Shown: positions 50,932 through 60,370, numbered from the stretch's first letter. The stretch: DNA of 64,000 bases from Pseudomonas capsici (GCF_017165765.1 NZ_JAFGZD010000014.1:84920-148919), one strand, 5' to 3'. The notes: generated by a model not told the origin, from the letters alone. Program-made: numbers and translations.

Positions 50932-51603
50932 ATGACATACGCCGGTTTCGCCCCCTTCCAGGACCTCGCCAGATTACTGATCCCGCACACTCAGGCGAAG
51001 AGGTTCGATGGTTCACACGATATCTCTCACTTGTTGCGGGTCTGGAAGAACGTCTGCGCCATTCGCGATCATGAGGGCGGGGATCAGGAAATCCTGCTGG
51101 CGGCGACCTTGCTGCATGACTGTGTCTCGGTCGAAAAGGACTCCCCATTCCGCGCCAGCGCCTCTCGACTGGCAGCCGCCAAGGCCACGGATCTGCTGAC
51201 CGAAACAGGTTGGGACGAGACACGAATCGCCGCCGTTGCCCATGCCATCGAAGCCCATAGTTTTTCGGCAGCCATCACACCTGTAACGCTCGAAGCCAGA
51301 ATCCTGCAGGACGCCGACCGGCTCGACGCCATGGGCATGGTGGGCGTGGCCCGCGTGTTCTATGTGTCCGGGCGGATGGGCGGCTTTCTCTATGACTCGC
51401 AGGACCCTCAGGCTAGCGGGAGGCCCTATGACGACAAGCATTTTGCTGTCGATCACTTCCACACCAAACTGCTGCATCTGGCCGATGGCTTCCAGACCCG
51501 CACCGGCGCGCAAATGGCGCAAGTCAGGCACGCGCGGTTGAAGCGCTTTCTGGATGAATTGATGGAAGAAATAGGCGCTCCCGAACACATCGCAGATTCT
51601 TGA
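50932..51603 (+). CDS. HD-domain phosphohydrolase (YedJ-like)
   Basis: This 223-residue metal-dependent hydrolase has HD superfamily ligands visible in GSHDISHLLRVWKN (His, then His), ATLLHDCVSVEKDSP (His-Asp) and LQDADRLDAMGMVG (Asp), the pattern of the YedJ branch acting on phosphate esters or nucleotides. Cytoplasmic. The ATG at 50932 has AGGA about 9 bases upstream. It precedes a chemoreceptor gene by 96 bases, probably in a separate transcript. The substrate is unknown. Confidence 0.87.
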   Translation: MTYAGFAPFQDLARLLIPHTQAKRFDGSHDISHLLRVWKNVCAIRDHEGGDQEILLAATLLHDCVSVEKDSPFRASASRLAAAKATDLLTETGWDETRIAAVAHAIEAHSFSAAITPVTLEARILQDADRLDAMGMVGVARVFYVSGRMGGFLYDSQDPQASGRPYDDKHFAVDHFHTKLLHLADGFQTRTGAQMAQVRHARLKRFLDELMEEIGAPEHIADS

Positions 51604-51699
51604 CGTCAGAATTACCTCACACCAATCGATGTCATAAAGACATCACACAACTGCCTTATAAACGGCTCTCCGAAATGCCGCCTATAGGGGTTGTCCGCC

Positions 51700-53373
51700 G
51701 TGAAAAGATTCCTGCCTCGTTTTTTGCGCAAGCAATCCGGAACGACGGTATTGCGCCGCTTCAGGATCACTCCGCGCCTGGTGCTGTGTTTCGGCATCAC
51801 CTCGTTGCTGATGGTTGCGCTGGGAGCTTTCTGCCTGTTTCAGATGCAGGATATTCGCAAGCAGGGCGAAGCCGTTGAAAGCGGTGCCCTGCCCAGTATC
51901 GCGATGGCCGATGGCATTGCGATCAACCTGGTGAAACTGCGCAGCGAAACCACACGCCTGATTGCCAATGCCGATGATCCCGGTGCGGTGATCAACAGCA
52001 AGATCAATGTCGAACAACTCAGGAATGAAGTCGAAAAAGGTTTCACCGACTATCTGGCCCGTATTCCTGCTGGCACCGAGCATGATTCGATCATCGCCCT
52101 GCAGGAAGCCTATAACGCCTTCATGCCCGGCCTGCAGGACGAGATCAGCCTGATCGAGCAACGCAAGCTGGACGAGGCGCGGATGCTTTCCAACACCATG
52201 CTGTCCTTGCAGGGCGACCTGATGGACATGCAGGTGCAACTGCTGCGCGAACTCAACAAGCAAAGTGCGGCAACGGCCGTCGAAGCGGCCGGCACCAGCT
52301 ACAACCAGACCCGCATCATCGCCCTGAGCGCAATCGCACTGGCCTTGGCATTGACCCTTCTGCTGGCCTGGCGTTTGAGCGTGAGCATCATTCATCCGGT
52401 GCGTCATGCGCTGCACATAGCCAATACCATCGCCGAGGGCGATCTGACCGAGCAGACCATCCCCCAGGGCAAGGACGAACCCGCGCAATTGCTCATGATG
52501 CTCGGACGCATGCGCAGTAACCTGCATGGCACCATCGACCAGATTTATGCCGCAGCCACCCAGCTCTCCCAATCGGTGCAGGAAATGGGCACCATCGCCG
52601 AAGCCAGCGCGCTCAACCTGCAGATGCAAAACAATGAAATCGAACAGGCCGCCGTCGCCGTAAACCAGATGAGCCAGGCAGCGGTAGAAGTGGCGGGCAA
52701 TGCCAGCAATACCGTGACCGAATCGGAAGCCTCCAACCTGGCGGCAGCACAAGGTCGGGATCGATTGTCGGCCACCATCAGTTCGATCAAGGAGTTGACC
52801 AGCAATGTGCTGGACTCGTCCCATCAGGCAGAAGGGCTGGCCGAACGGACCCAGAACATCAGCAGCATTCTCGATGTGATTCGCGCCATCGCCAACCAGA
52901 CCAACCTGCTGGCGCTCAACGCGGCCATCGAAGCGGCAAGGGCCGGTGAAGCGGGTCGTGGATTTGCGGTCGTCGCCGATGAGGTGCGCTCTCTGGCGCA
53001 ACGCACCAGCGCCTCGACAACGGAAATCGAAGGATTGATCAACGGCGTCCAGCAAAGCACTCAGGAAACCGCAAACGCCCTGCGCCACACCGCAACCCAG
53101 GCCAACCAGACCCTGGAACAGGCAGCCGCAACGGGTGAAGCCCTGACGGTGATCATCAGTTCGACCACGACCATCAACGACCGCAACCTGATGATCGCCA
53201 GCGCCGCCGAACAACAGGCCCAGGTGGCCGGTGAAGTGGATCGCAACCTGAGCAGCATTCGCGACCTTTCCAGCCAGACCGCTTCAGGCGCACAGCAGAC
53301 CACCGTAGCCAGCAACGCATTGTCGATGCTGGCCACGGATCTGAACATGATGGTGCAGAAGTTTGTGCTCTGA
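51700..53373 (+). CDS. Methyl-accepting chemotaxis protein (four-helix sensor)
   Basis: This 557-residue receptor has a membrane segment near residues 27-48, a periplasmic four-helix sensor of about 150 residues, a second segment near 203-225, a HAMP domain and a signalling domain with the tip AIANQTNLLALNAAIEAARAGEAGRGFAVVADEVRSLAQRT. The start at GTG 51700 (MKRFLPRFLRKQSG) is preferred because AGGGG ends 9 bases upstream; the TTG at 51691 touches that site. The ligand is unknown. A perfect palindromic repeat follows the stop. Confidence 0.9.
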   Translation: MKRFLPRFLRKQSGTTVLRRFRITPRLVLCFGITSLLMVALGAFCLFQMQDIRKQGEAVESGALPSIAMADGIAINLVKLRSETTRLIANADDPGAVINSKINVEQLRNEVEKGFTDYLARIPAGTEHDSIIALQEAYNAFMPGLQDEISLIEQRKLDEARMLSNTMLSLQGDLMDMQVQLLRELNKQSAATAVEAAGTSYNQTRIIALSAIALALALTLLLAWRLSVSIIHPVRHALHIANTIAEGDLTEQTIPQGKDEPAQLLMMLGRMRSNLHGTIDQIYAAATQLSQSVQEMGTIAEASALNLQMQNNEIEQAAVAVNQMSQAAVEVAGNASNTVTESEASNLAAAQGRDRLSATISSIKELTSNVLDSSHQAEGLAERTQNISSILDVIRAIANQTNLLALNAAIEAARAGEAGRGFAVVADEVRSLAQRTSASTTEIEGLINGVQQSTQETANALRHTATQANQTLEQAAATGEALTVIISSTTTINDRNLMIASAAEQQAQVAGEVDRNLSSIRDLSSQTASGAQQTTVASNALSMLATDLNMMVQKFVL

Positions 53374-53385
53374 GAGCACACCCCT

Positions 53386-53419
53386 CGCAGCGAATTCATT
53401 CGCGAATGAATTCGCTGCG
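53386..53419. repeat. Perfect 34-bp palindrome, repeat copy 4
   Basis: Bases 53386-53402 are the exact reverse complement of 53403-53419, centred on TTCGCGAA. The unit contains GCGAATTCATTCGCGA. It lies 13 bases after the chemoreceptor stop and before the convergent carbonic anhydrase stop. Confidence 0.85.
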
Positions 53420-53429
53420 GCGGCAGGTC

Positions 53430-54065
53430 TTACAGCGGACGCAGGCGATACTGCGGTGGCAATTGCTCAGGGCCACTGATGGTCGTGTCCAGGCTTTTCC
53501 AGCGGCCATCCTTGATGCCGTAGATGCAGCCATGCACCGACAGGCTCTGACCACGATGCCAGGCGTTCTGAACGATGCTGGTATGGCCGACGTTGGCCAC
53601 CTGCTGAATCACGTTGAGTTCGCACAGGCGATCAACCCGCTCTTCCTCGGTCGGCAGTTTCGCCAACTCTTCACGCTTTTCGTAATACAGGTCGCGAATC
53701 GTGCGCAGCCAGCCATCGATCAGGCCGAACTGACGGTCCTGCATCGAAGCGCGCACACCACCGCAACCATAATGCCCGGTCACGAGGATGTGTTTGACCT
53801 TCAGTACATCAACGGCGTACTGAATGACTGACAGGCAGTTCAGGTCGGTGTGCAGCACAACGTTGGCCACGTTGCGGTGTACGAACAGATCGCCAGGCAA
53901 CATGCCTACGATCTCGTTGGCGGGAACGCGTGCATCCGAGCAGCCGATCCAGAGGTATTCCGGGGTTTGCTGGCGAGCCAGCTTGGCGAAGAACTCAGGG
54001 TCTTCCTGTTTGATCGCATCGGCCCAACGTTCGTTGTTATCAATCAGGTCTTGTAGATCGTTCAT
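53430..54065 (-). CDS. can: Beta-class carbonic anhydrase
   Basis: This 211-residue zinc enzyme interconverts CO2 and bicarbonate. All zinc ligands are present: Cys and Asp in WIGCSDARVPAN and His and Cys in VTGHYGCGGVRA. The start at 54065 (MNDLQDLIDNNERWADAI) has GAGG about 11 bases upstream; the frame extends 16 codons further without support. It lies about 100 bases from rimI on the same strand, the usual Pseudomonas order. Confidence 0.94.
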   Translation of the reverse strand: MNDLQDLIDNNERWADAIKQEDPEFFAKLARQQTPEYLWIGCSDARVPANEIVGMLPGDLFVHRNVANVVLHTDLNCLSVIQYAVDVLKVKHILVTGHYGCGGVRASMQDRQFGLIDGWLRTIRDLYYEKREELAKLPTEEERVDRLCELNVIQQVANVGHTSIVQNAWHRGQSLSVHGCIYGIKDGRWKSLDTTISGPEQLPPQYRLRPL

Positions 54066-54164
54066 GCTATGACGCCTCGATAATGATGCCCAGCTTTGAC
54101 TCGCGTCCCACACGCCAAGTCACGCCAAGGTGCCACTACTTGCGAGTATTTGCGCCGTTGGCGA

Positions 54165-54617
54165 CTACTCCAGCAGCGTACAGGCCATCACGACTGCATC
54201 CTCGCGTCCTCCGACAGCCGGGTAGTAATCCCGACGCCGACCGATCTCGTTGAAACCATAGTTTTCATACAAGCGGTAAGCGGCCCGATTGCTGTCGCGC
54301 AGTTCCAGGAAACATTCACGACCATTGAGCTGGTAGGCACGCTTCATCAGGTGATCCAGCAGGCGCAGCCCCAGACCACGGCCCTGGCTTTCCGGCTTGA
54401 TGGTGATGTTGAGCAGATGCGCCTCGTCGATGATGACCTGGATGACACCATGCCCTACCTGCTGCGCGCCCTCGAACATCAGCCAGATGTCATAGGATTT
54501 CAGACCTTCGAGAAATATGCCTCGCGTCCAGGGATGACTGAAAGCGGCGTATTCGATCTTCAAGACCGCATCCAGATCGGCCTCGGTCATCGGGCGAAAG
54601 GTTATTGCATCACTCAT
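54165..54617 (-). CDS. rimI: Ribosomal protein bS18-alanine N-acetyltransferase
   Basis: This 150-residue GNAT enzyme acetylates the N-terminus of S18. The acetyl-CoA loop is ITIKPESQGRGLGLRLLDHLM, followed by LELRDSNRAAYRLYENYGFNEIGRRRDYYP, the RimI hallmark. Its ATG overlaps the upstream psi-like gene by 8 bases, echoing the holD-rimI pair of E. coli. Confidence 0.94.
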   Translation of the reverse strand: MSDAITFRPMTEADLDAVLKIEYAAFSHPWTRGIFLEGLKSYDIWLMFEGAQQVGHGVIQVIIDEAHLLNITIKPESQGRGLGLRLLDHLMKRAYQLNGRECFLELRDSNRAAYRLYENYGFNEIGRRRDYYPAVGGREDAVVMACTLLE

Positions 54618-55416
54618 CTATGGATTTCCAGCGCGCCATCAGCCGACGCATGGCTTGCCAGACGTCTGCCTTGCGATGAGGCTCGTCCATCAGTAATTCC
54701 AGGCCTGGCAGCGCCCAGGCGACACCCAGGCCTTCGACCTGCAGTTCACGATTGAAAGCTTCGACATCGGCCTCACCGGCAAAGCGCACGGCGGGCTGGC
54801 CAATCAGCCACAGACAGGCACAAGGCTCGTCTTCCAGGCGAGCGGCGACAAACCCCTGCACGAAATCACGCGCCGCGTCAGGCCCCTGATCCATGTTGCC
54901 GCGCACCAGAAGCGGCCAGCGCACAGGCTCGCCAATGATCTGCGGGCTGTCGGGCAAACCGGCAGCGCGCAGCATGTCCTTGAGCAGCAGATAGGCAGGG
55001 TCGCGGCTCTGGAAGGGCTGCCCGGTAGGCAATTCGACCAGCAGCATGCAGCGCCCGGCCCGCAGCAATTGCAGGGAGAAACGCGGTGGCGGCACGACAA
55101 CGGCCTTGACCGTAGGCGCAGCCTCGGCCTCTTCGGCCGCAGCCACTGGAGCGCTCTTGCTGGCGGAGGATGGCCGAGGTACTTCGATCTTCGGCCGCTC
55201 GGCCTGGCGCGTAACCGGCGCGGTAGCGGATGCCACCGGAGATGGAGTCGCAACCGAAGATTCAGGCACGACAGGCGCAACGCTTTCGACCTCGACCGGC
55301 AACGGCGCAAGCAGCTCCGGACGCGACGGAGCAGCGAAAGGCAGTTCTGTGCGCGGCAGCCAGCTGACCACCTGCATGGAGGTCAGATAGGCGCGGCGAC
55401 GGGACTCGTTGAGCAA
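54610..55416 (-). CDS. Probable DNA polymerase III psi subunit (HolD-like)
   Basis: This 268-residue protein starts at TTG (MLNESRRRAYLTSMQVVSWLPRTELPFAAPSRPELL). A Pro/Ala/Val-rich linker of about 80 residues follows, then a folded C-terminal domain (PPRFSLQLLRAGRCMLLVELPTGQPFQSRDPAYLLLKDMLRAAG). The corresponding P. aeruginosa gene next to rimI was shown to encode the psi subunit of the replicase, and the N-terminal SWLPRTELP segment is the kind that contacts chi/tau in psi proteins. Automatic annotation often calls it hypothetical or TonB-like because of the Pro-rich part. Identity rests on position and recalled homology. Confidence 0.65.
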   Translation of the reverse strand: MLNESRRRAYLTSMQVVSWLPRTELPFAAPSRPELLAPLPVEVESVAPVVPESSVATPSPVASATAPVTRQAERPKIEVPRPSSASKSAPVAAAEEAEAAPTVKAVVVPPPRFSLQLLRAGRCMLLVELPTGQPFQSRDPAYLLLKDMLRAAGLPDSPQIIGEPVRWPLLVRGNMDQGPDAARDFVQGFVAARLEDEPCACLWLIGQPAVRFAGEADVEAFNRELQVEGLGVAWALPGLELLMDEPHRKADVWQAMRRLMARWKSIDE

Positions 55417-55560
55417 AGGTCAGCCACCTGTGGATAAGTTAAGCGCGCAATTCTAGCGCTGTTCGCAGTTTCGCGCCGCAGTTGATCGCCGGGAGATGAA
55501 ATCTTGGGTGGCTGATGCAGTACAATCGCTGTTTTTCATTTGCCAACAGTCGGCCAACCA

Positions 55561-56841
55561 ATGATCGAACCCAAGCGCGTCCTGCGCGCCCTTGCCGAGC
55601 ACTGGGCGCTCCTCGAGCCTTTATGCGAACACTTCGACCAAGGCACCCTGAGCCTGAGCGAACTGCGTCTGCAACTGGCCGCTCAGCAGCTGGACAGCAC
55701 CCCGCAAGACATCACCAACCTGTTGGACGTGTGGATTCGCCTCGACATTCTGGTGCCTGTCGCCAAAAGCCCGAACCGTTTCGAGCTCAATGCACAGATC
55801 CATGACTTCCTGTCCTATCTGCGCCGCGAGCACCGTCTGGGCCTGTGTCTGGAAATCGAAGCCTACCTGCGCCATCTGGAGCGGCTGGCCGGTTACATTC
55901 AGGACGCCTTCGACATTCGCGACGCCAGCGACCTGGCTCGCCAGTTGCGCCTGCTGGACATGCGCGTGCGCGATGTCCTGAAAAAGCTCGCCAACGACGA
56001 ACAGGCACTGGTCGCGGTAGCCGATCGGGCCAAGACCAGCGACCGCCAGATTCCGCTGCGCCAGCGCTATGCCGAGGTTCTGGCCACCTGGGACGAATAC
56101 GTCGAACCGATGATTCAGCTGGTCAATGCCGACGGAGCCTTCGAGCAAGGCGTGCGCAAGGTCGAGAACGTCCTGTTGCGCCTGCTGACCGAGCAGCAGC
56201 GCCTTGGTCATCTGGTGGACGACGACATGCTGCTGCGCACCCACGCACGCATCCTGGAAATGCAGACCAGCGCCCAGCTCACCCTGCGCCACGCACGTGA
56301 GCTGCTGCTGCCGCTGCGCGAGGAGGCCCGTCGCCACAACGCCGTGACCCGTGGCGCCGCGCTGGCCTTGTCGGCCATCCGCCGCAAAGGACTGGATGCC
56401 GTGCCGCAAGCGGCAATGCCGATGTTCACGCGCCCGCAGAGTACGTTTCTGGGCAGCGCCAGCCAGGTCGAGGCTTATGTCTACGCTCTGGCCCGCTTCG
56501 AGCCCAAACCCGCACGCTTCCCCAAGGCCAGCGGTACTGCACGCAAGGGCGCAGCGCCTCAGGCACCGCGCACCGTCAAGGAAATGCTCGAACGCTGCGA
56601 AGACGCTCTGCCCATGCCGGACCTGATGGTCTGGCTGCTGGAGCAGGAACCCAACGGCGCCACCGACGAGCTGTTGTACTGGTTCTCGCGCCTGTCCCGC
56701 GACAAGCGCTTCGCCCGTGAACGCCTGGAGCGTCGCGAGTATTTCACTCAGGAGCACCGCGTCAGCCTGCGCTCCTTCGCCCTGCTCTCGACCCGAGACG
56801 AGCAGCCCGAGAATTCCGAGAGCCCTGTTCATGCATCTTGA
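55561..56841 (+). CDS. mksF: MksF, kleisin-like subunit of the MksBEF condensin
   Basis: This 426-residue MukF-like kleisin starts MIEPKRVLRALAEHWALLEPLCEHFDQGTLSL, a winged-helix N-terminal domain, followed by a long helical middle (LRLLDMRVRDVLKKLANDEQALVAVADRAKTS) and a C-terminal winged-helix region. It bridges the SMC heads of MksB and recruits MksE. The ATG at 55561 is preferred over a TTG at 55540. It overlaps mksE by 11 bases. The order mksF-mksE-mksB corresponds to jetA-jetB-jetC of Wadjet systems, but no jetD is present. Confidence 0.9.
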   Translation: MIEPKRVLRALAEHWALLEPLCEHFDQGTLSLSELRLQLAAQQLDSTPQDITNLLDVWIRLDILVPVAKSPNRFELNAQIHDFLSYLRREHRLGLCLEIEAYLRHLERLAGYIQDAFDIRDASDLARQLRLLDMRVRDVLKKLANDEQALVAVADRAKTSDRQIPLRQRYAEVLATWDEYVEPMIQLVNADGAFEQGVRKVENVLLRLLTEQQRLGHLVDDDMLLRTHARILEMQTSAQLTLRHARELLLPLREEARRHNAVTRGAALALSAIRRKGLDAVPQAAMPMFTRPQSTFLGSASQVEAYVYALARFEPKPARFPKASGTARKGAAPQAPRTVKEMLERCEDALPMPDLMVWLLEQEPNGATDELLYWFSRLSRDKRFARERLERREYFTQEHRVSLRSFALLSTRDEQPENSESPVHAS

Positions 56842-57535
56842 TCTTTCCGAAATGTCCCAGCTTGCGCCGATCTTTCGCGAGCTGTTCAAGGGCTATCACA
56901 TCAGTCGCCGCGACCCGGAGCTGTATGCCCAACTGTCCAATGCCCAGGACCAGTACCGCACCCTGTTCAAGGCATTGGGCTTCGAGCTGGTCTGCGATAC
57001 CCGCGGCTTCTACTACTTCGTCCCGGAACTGGCCGCCGCTCAGGTCAACAAGACCGCACAGCGTCTGGCACTGTTCACCTTCATCCTGGTCGAGCATCTG
57101 GCCGACCAGGGTCGCGACCCGATGGCCGTGCTCGACGGCGGCACATTGGGCCGCGACGAGTTGCCTTCGATGCTGGACAAATACCGTGACCTGTTCCTCC
57201 AGGCTGAAGTCCAGACCCAGGAAGAACTCGAAGAGAAGATCATGCGCCGCATGACTCAACTGGGCTTTGCCAGTGAAGAAGTGGGCATCTACCGCTTCCT
57301 GCCGCCGATGCACCGTTTCCTCGACGTGTGCCTGTCGGTCCAGCAAGACCGTGATCTGGCCGCCAGCCTGCACAGCGACCTGCCTCTGCCGACGCCGATC
57401 CTGATCGATGACGATAGTGACGAGAAACTGCTGAAAACCGACGATCCGCTGGACCTGACCGAGTTCGAAGAAGAGACCGAAGAGCAGGCCCTGGCCCGCG
57501 CAATCGCTGAAGAACAACAGGAGATGGACGCATGA
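56831..57535 (+). CDS. mksE: MksE, accessory subunit of the MksBEF condensin
   Basis: This 234-residue protein (MHLDLSEMSQLAPIFRELFKGYHISRRDPELYAQLSNAQDQYRTLFKALGFELVCDTRGFYYF) has paired winged helices typical of MukE/MksE (KITE-like) proteins and an acidic tail (DPLDLTEFEEETEEQALARAIAEEQQEMDA). It binds the kleisin MksF and modulates the SMC ring. The ATG at 56831 lies inside the end of mksF, and the stop overlaps mksB by 4 bases, so the three genes are translationally coupled. Confidence 0.9.
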   Translation: MHLDLSEMSQLAPIFRELFKGYHISRRDPELYAQLSNAQDQYRTLFKALGFELVCDTRGFYYFVPELAAAQVNKTAQRLALFTFILVEHLADQGRDPMAVLDGGTLGRDELPSMLDKYRDLFLQAEVQTQEELEEKIMRRMTQLGFASEEVGIYRFLPPMHRFLDVCLSVQQDRDLAASLHSDLPLPTPILIDDDSDEKLLKTDDPLDLTEFEEETEEQALARAIAEEQQEMDA

Positions 57536-60354
57536 GCCAGGAACGTTATGGCATTCGCCGCTTTGCCCTGCTCAATACCGCCGGCTATAGCCTTGGTCTG
57601 TTCCCGCTGGAAAACCCGCTGTCGGTCTACGGCGCAAACAACCTGGGCAAGAGCGCTTCGATCAACGCACTGCAGTTCCCGATTCTGGCACGCATGTCGG
57701 ACATGAGCTTCGGCAAGTACAGCCTGGAGCAATCGCGCCGTTTCTACTTTGCCTCGGACACCAGCTACATTCTGGTGGAAGTCGCCCTGCCCCACGGCCC
57801 GCACGTGATCGGCGTCGTCGGTCGTGGCCCGGGCGGCGGTTTCGGTCACCAGTTCTTCGCCTATGCCGGTGAGCTGGACCTGAGCCATTACCAGAAGAAC
57901 GACACCTGCCTGCGCCAGAAAGAGCTGTTCAGCAATCTGGAAAGCAAGGGCCTGAAGGCCTATGAGTTGAAGCCGGACGAACTGCGTCGCCTGTTGGTCG
58001 GTGGACACACTTCGATCCCGCTGGACCTGACGCTGATTCCGTTGCGCTCCACCAGCGAACAGAGCCTCAAGACCTTCCGCGCGCTGTTCATCAACCTGCT
58101 GCACATGCGCGAAATCACCGCTGCCAAACTCAAGCAGCTGTTCCTGGATGCTTTCGAGCACAGCCTGCGTTCCGGTAGCGTCGATTACATCGCCGCGTGT
58201 GAAGAAGCGTTCCGCGATGTGCGCCGTATGGAGCAGGACTACAACTCGCTGGTGCTGGCCGGCCCGCTGGTCGAAGCGCTGGCCGCCGGCGTCAAGCAGC
58301 GCGATATCCTGCGCGGCAAGTTGCATCGCCTGTCGCCGCTGCTGGACTCGCTGCTCGGTACCTGGTCGGACTACTCCAGCGCCCGCAAGGAAGAGCTGGT
58401 CACCCAGGCCGAGCATTTCCGCGCCCAGCAGGACGAGATGCAGAACGATCAGCGCAACAGCACTCAGGAACTGATGCGCCTGGAGCGAGAGATCAGCAGC
58501 ATTCAGCGCTGGATCGGCGAGCTGTCGGTCCTCAAGAACCGCTTTGCGCTGGTCGATGACGTCAAGGTGCTGGAACAGCAACTGCTGGCCGCCAAGGACG
58601 CGCACGACGAACTGGCCGGTGCGCTGGCTCAGTCCCGTCAGTTCAGCGCCGAGGATCTGGAAGAGCGTCTGCGGGATCTGGAAAAACGCCTGAAGTCGGT
58701 CAAGCAACAGCTCGATCACGCCGACAACAACAGCTACGCACGTCTGCGCGAAGAGTTCTCGCAACCGGACGTCGAGCGTCTGATGCGCCTGTTCAACAGC
58801 GCGCTGTTCAGCCTGCCGCTGGGCGAGCAAGGCATTGCGCTGGACGACGGCGATGCCTGGGTCAAGTCTCTGGAAACCATCCTCGATGGCTTCAAGGGCG
58901 ATCAGTTCCAGGTGCCGGGCCTGTCGATCAACCTGTCGAATATCGAGCCACCGGCCTTGCAGGCGCTGGCAGACCGTGCCGCATTGCGTGACCAGAAAGA
59001 GCGTCTGGAAAAAGAACTCAAGCAACTGAAAACCCAGCAGGCCGTTGCTGCCGACCGTGCTGCCAGCAAGACCCAGACAGAAGCCCTGTACCAGCAGGTT
59101 CTGGACGCCCAAAAGGCACTGGAAGATTTCCGCCGCTGCCAGACCCTGAGCGCAGAAGAAGCCGGCAAGCATGAGGAACTGGCACAACTGGAAGCAGCGC
59201 AGGACGAACTCAAGCGCTCCAGCGATGCCTTCACCGAGCGCGTCCAGCAACTGTCCGCCAAGCTGCAACTGGTCGCCCGGCAGATCGGCGATATGGAAGC
59301 CAAGCAACGCACACTGGATGACGCACTGCGCCGTCGCCAGTTGCTGCCGGCGGACATGCCGTTCGGTACGCCGTTCATGGACCCGGTCGACGATTCCATG
59401 GACAACCTGCTGCCCCTGCTCAACGACTATCAGGACAGCTGGCAGAGCCTGCTGCGCAGCGACGGCCAGATCGAAGCGCTGTATGCCCAGGTGCGCCTCA
59501 AGGGGGTGGCCAAGTTCGACAGCGAGGAAGACGTGGAGCGTCGCCTGCAACTGCTGATCAACGCTTACGCGCACCGCACCGACGAAGCCCTGACCCTGGG
59601 CAAGGCGCGACGTGCTGCCGTTACGGATATCGCCCGTACCTTGCGCAATATCCGCAGCGACTACGACAGCCTCGAACACCAACTGGCGCTGTTCAACCGC
59701 GAGATCAACAAGCGTCAGGTGTCCAACCTGGCCAGCTTCCGTATCGTTCTTGCGCCGAACAAGGAAGCCCTCAAGCATATCGACCAGATCATCCACAGCG
59801 CCGGTCAGTATGAAGAGGGTGAAACCCTGTCCGTGTTCGATCTGACTCAGAGCGCCGAGCAGGACAACAAGAACGAGGAAGCCAAGGAGTATCTGGCGCG
59901 ACTGGTCGCCGCCAACCACAACCAGCTTGGCCTCAAGGACCTGTTCGAGCTGGCGTTCGAGATCACCAAGGTGCATGGCCAGCCGGTCATCCATACCGAT
60001 ATCGACGGTGCCGCGTCCAACGGTACGACCATGACCATCAAGGCGCTGACCAACATGTACCTGTTGCTGCACTTGATGGACCGTGATCTGGCCGGGCGCG
60101 TGCGCTTGCCGTACTACCTGGATGAGGCAGCGGACATCGACGAGAAGAACCAGGCCGCACTGCTGGAAACCAGCCTGCAACTGGGCTTCGTGCCGATCCT
60201 GGCGAGTGTGAAACCTCAAGTCTCGGCCCATGTGGCCATCGACCTGGAAGGCGGTAGCGGCCCCAACGGCATCTACATCGACGAAGCGGACTGGAAGTAC
60301 ATCCGCCGTCGTGAAGAGCTGAAACAGCAAGAAGCTCCGGCGCTGGCTGAATAA
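57532..60354 (+). CDS. mksB: MksB, SMC-like ATPase of the MksBEF condensin
   Basis: This 940-residue MukB-like SMC protein has the Walker A VYGANNLGKSASINAL (residues 32-47) near the N-terminus and long coiled coils (about 280-420 and 480-600) flanking a hinge. The ABC signature region DGAASNGTTMTIKAL lies near 824 and the Walker B LPYYLDEAADID near 859. It compacts DNA as a dimer with MksF and MksE. It is much shorter than E. coli MukB (1486), as usual for MksB. The fourth Wadjet gene (jetD/mksG nuclease) does not follow; a hairpin and the convergent dctA do. Confidence 0.93.
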   Translation: MSQERYGIRRFALLNTAGYSLGLFPLENPLSVYGANNLGKSASINALQFPILARMSDMSFGKYSLEQSRRFYFASDTSYILVEVALPHGPHVIGVVGRGPGGGFGHQFFAYAGELDLSHYQKNDTCLRQKELFSNLESKGLKAYELKPDELRRLLVGGHTSIPLDLTLIPLRSTSEQSLKTFRALFINLLHMREITAAKLKQLFLDAFEHSLRSGSVDYIAACEEAFRDVRRMEQDYNSLVLAGPLVEALAAGVKQRDILRGKLHRLSPLLDSLLGTWSDYSSARKEELVTQAEHFRAQQDEMQNDQRNSTQELMRLEREISSIQRWIGELSVLKNRFALVDDVKVLEQQLLAAKDAHDELAGALAQSRQFSAEDLEERLRDLEKRLKSVKQQLDHADNNSYARLREEFSQPDVERLMRLFNSALFSLPLGEQGIALDDGDAWVKSLETILDGFKGDQFQVPGLSINLSNIEPPALQALADRAALRDQKERLEKELKQLKTQQAVAADRAASKTQTEALYQQVLDAQKALEDFRRCQTLSAEEAGKHEELAQLEAAQDELKRSSDAFTERVQQLSAKLQLVARQIGDMEAKQRTLDDALRRRQLLPADMPFGTPFMDPVDDSMDNLLPLLNDYQDSWQSLLRSDGQIEALYAQVRLKGVAKFDSEEDVERRLQLLINAYAHRTDEALTLGKARRAAVTDIARTLRNIRSDYDSLEHQLALFNREINKRQVSNLASFRIVLAPNKEALKHIDQIIHSAGQYEEGETLSVFDLTQSAEQDNKNEEAKEYLARLVAANHNQLGLKDLFELAFEITKVHGQPVIHTDIDGAASNGTTMTIKALTNMYLLLHLMDRDLAGRVRLPYYLDEAADIDEKNQAALLETSLQLGFVPILASVKPQVSAHVAIDLEGGSGPNGIYIDEADWKYIRRREELKQQEAPALAE

Positions 60355-60370
60355 CAGCGCCGAAGCGTGG

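Noticed and set aside
57289..60330. 1013-codon minus-strand open frame opposite mksB
   Set aside because: mksB has intact Walker A, signature and Walker B motifs; the antisense frame is its codon-bias shadow.
55561..60354. Complete Wadjet plasmid-defence system
   Set aside because: Only three of four components are present; no jetD/mksG nuclease frame occurs on either side.
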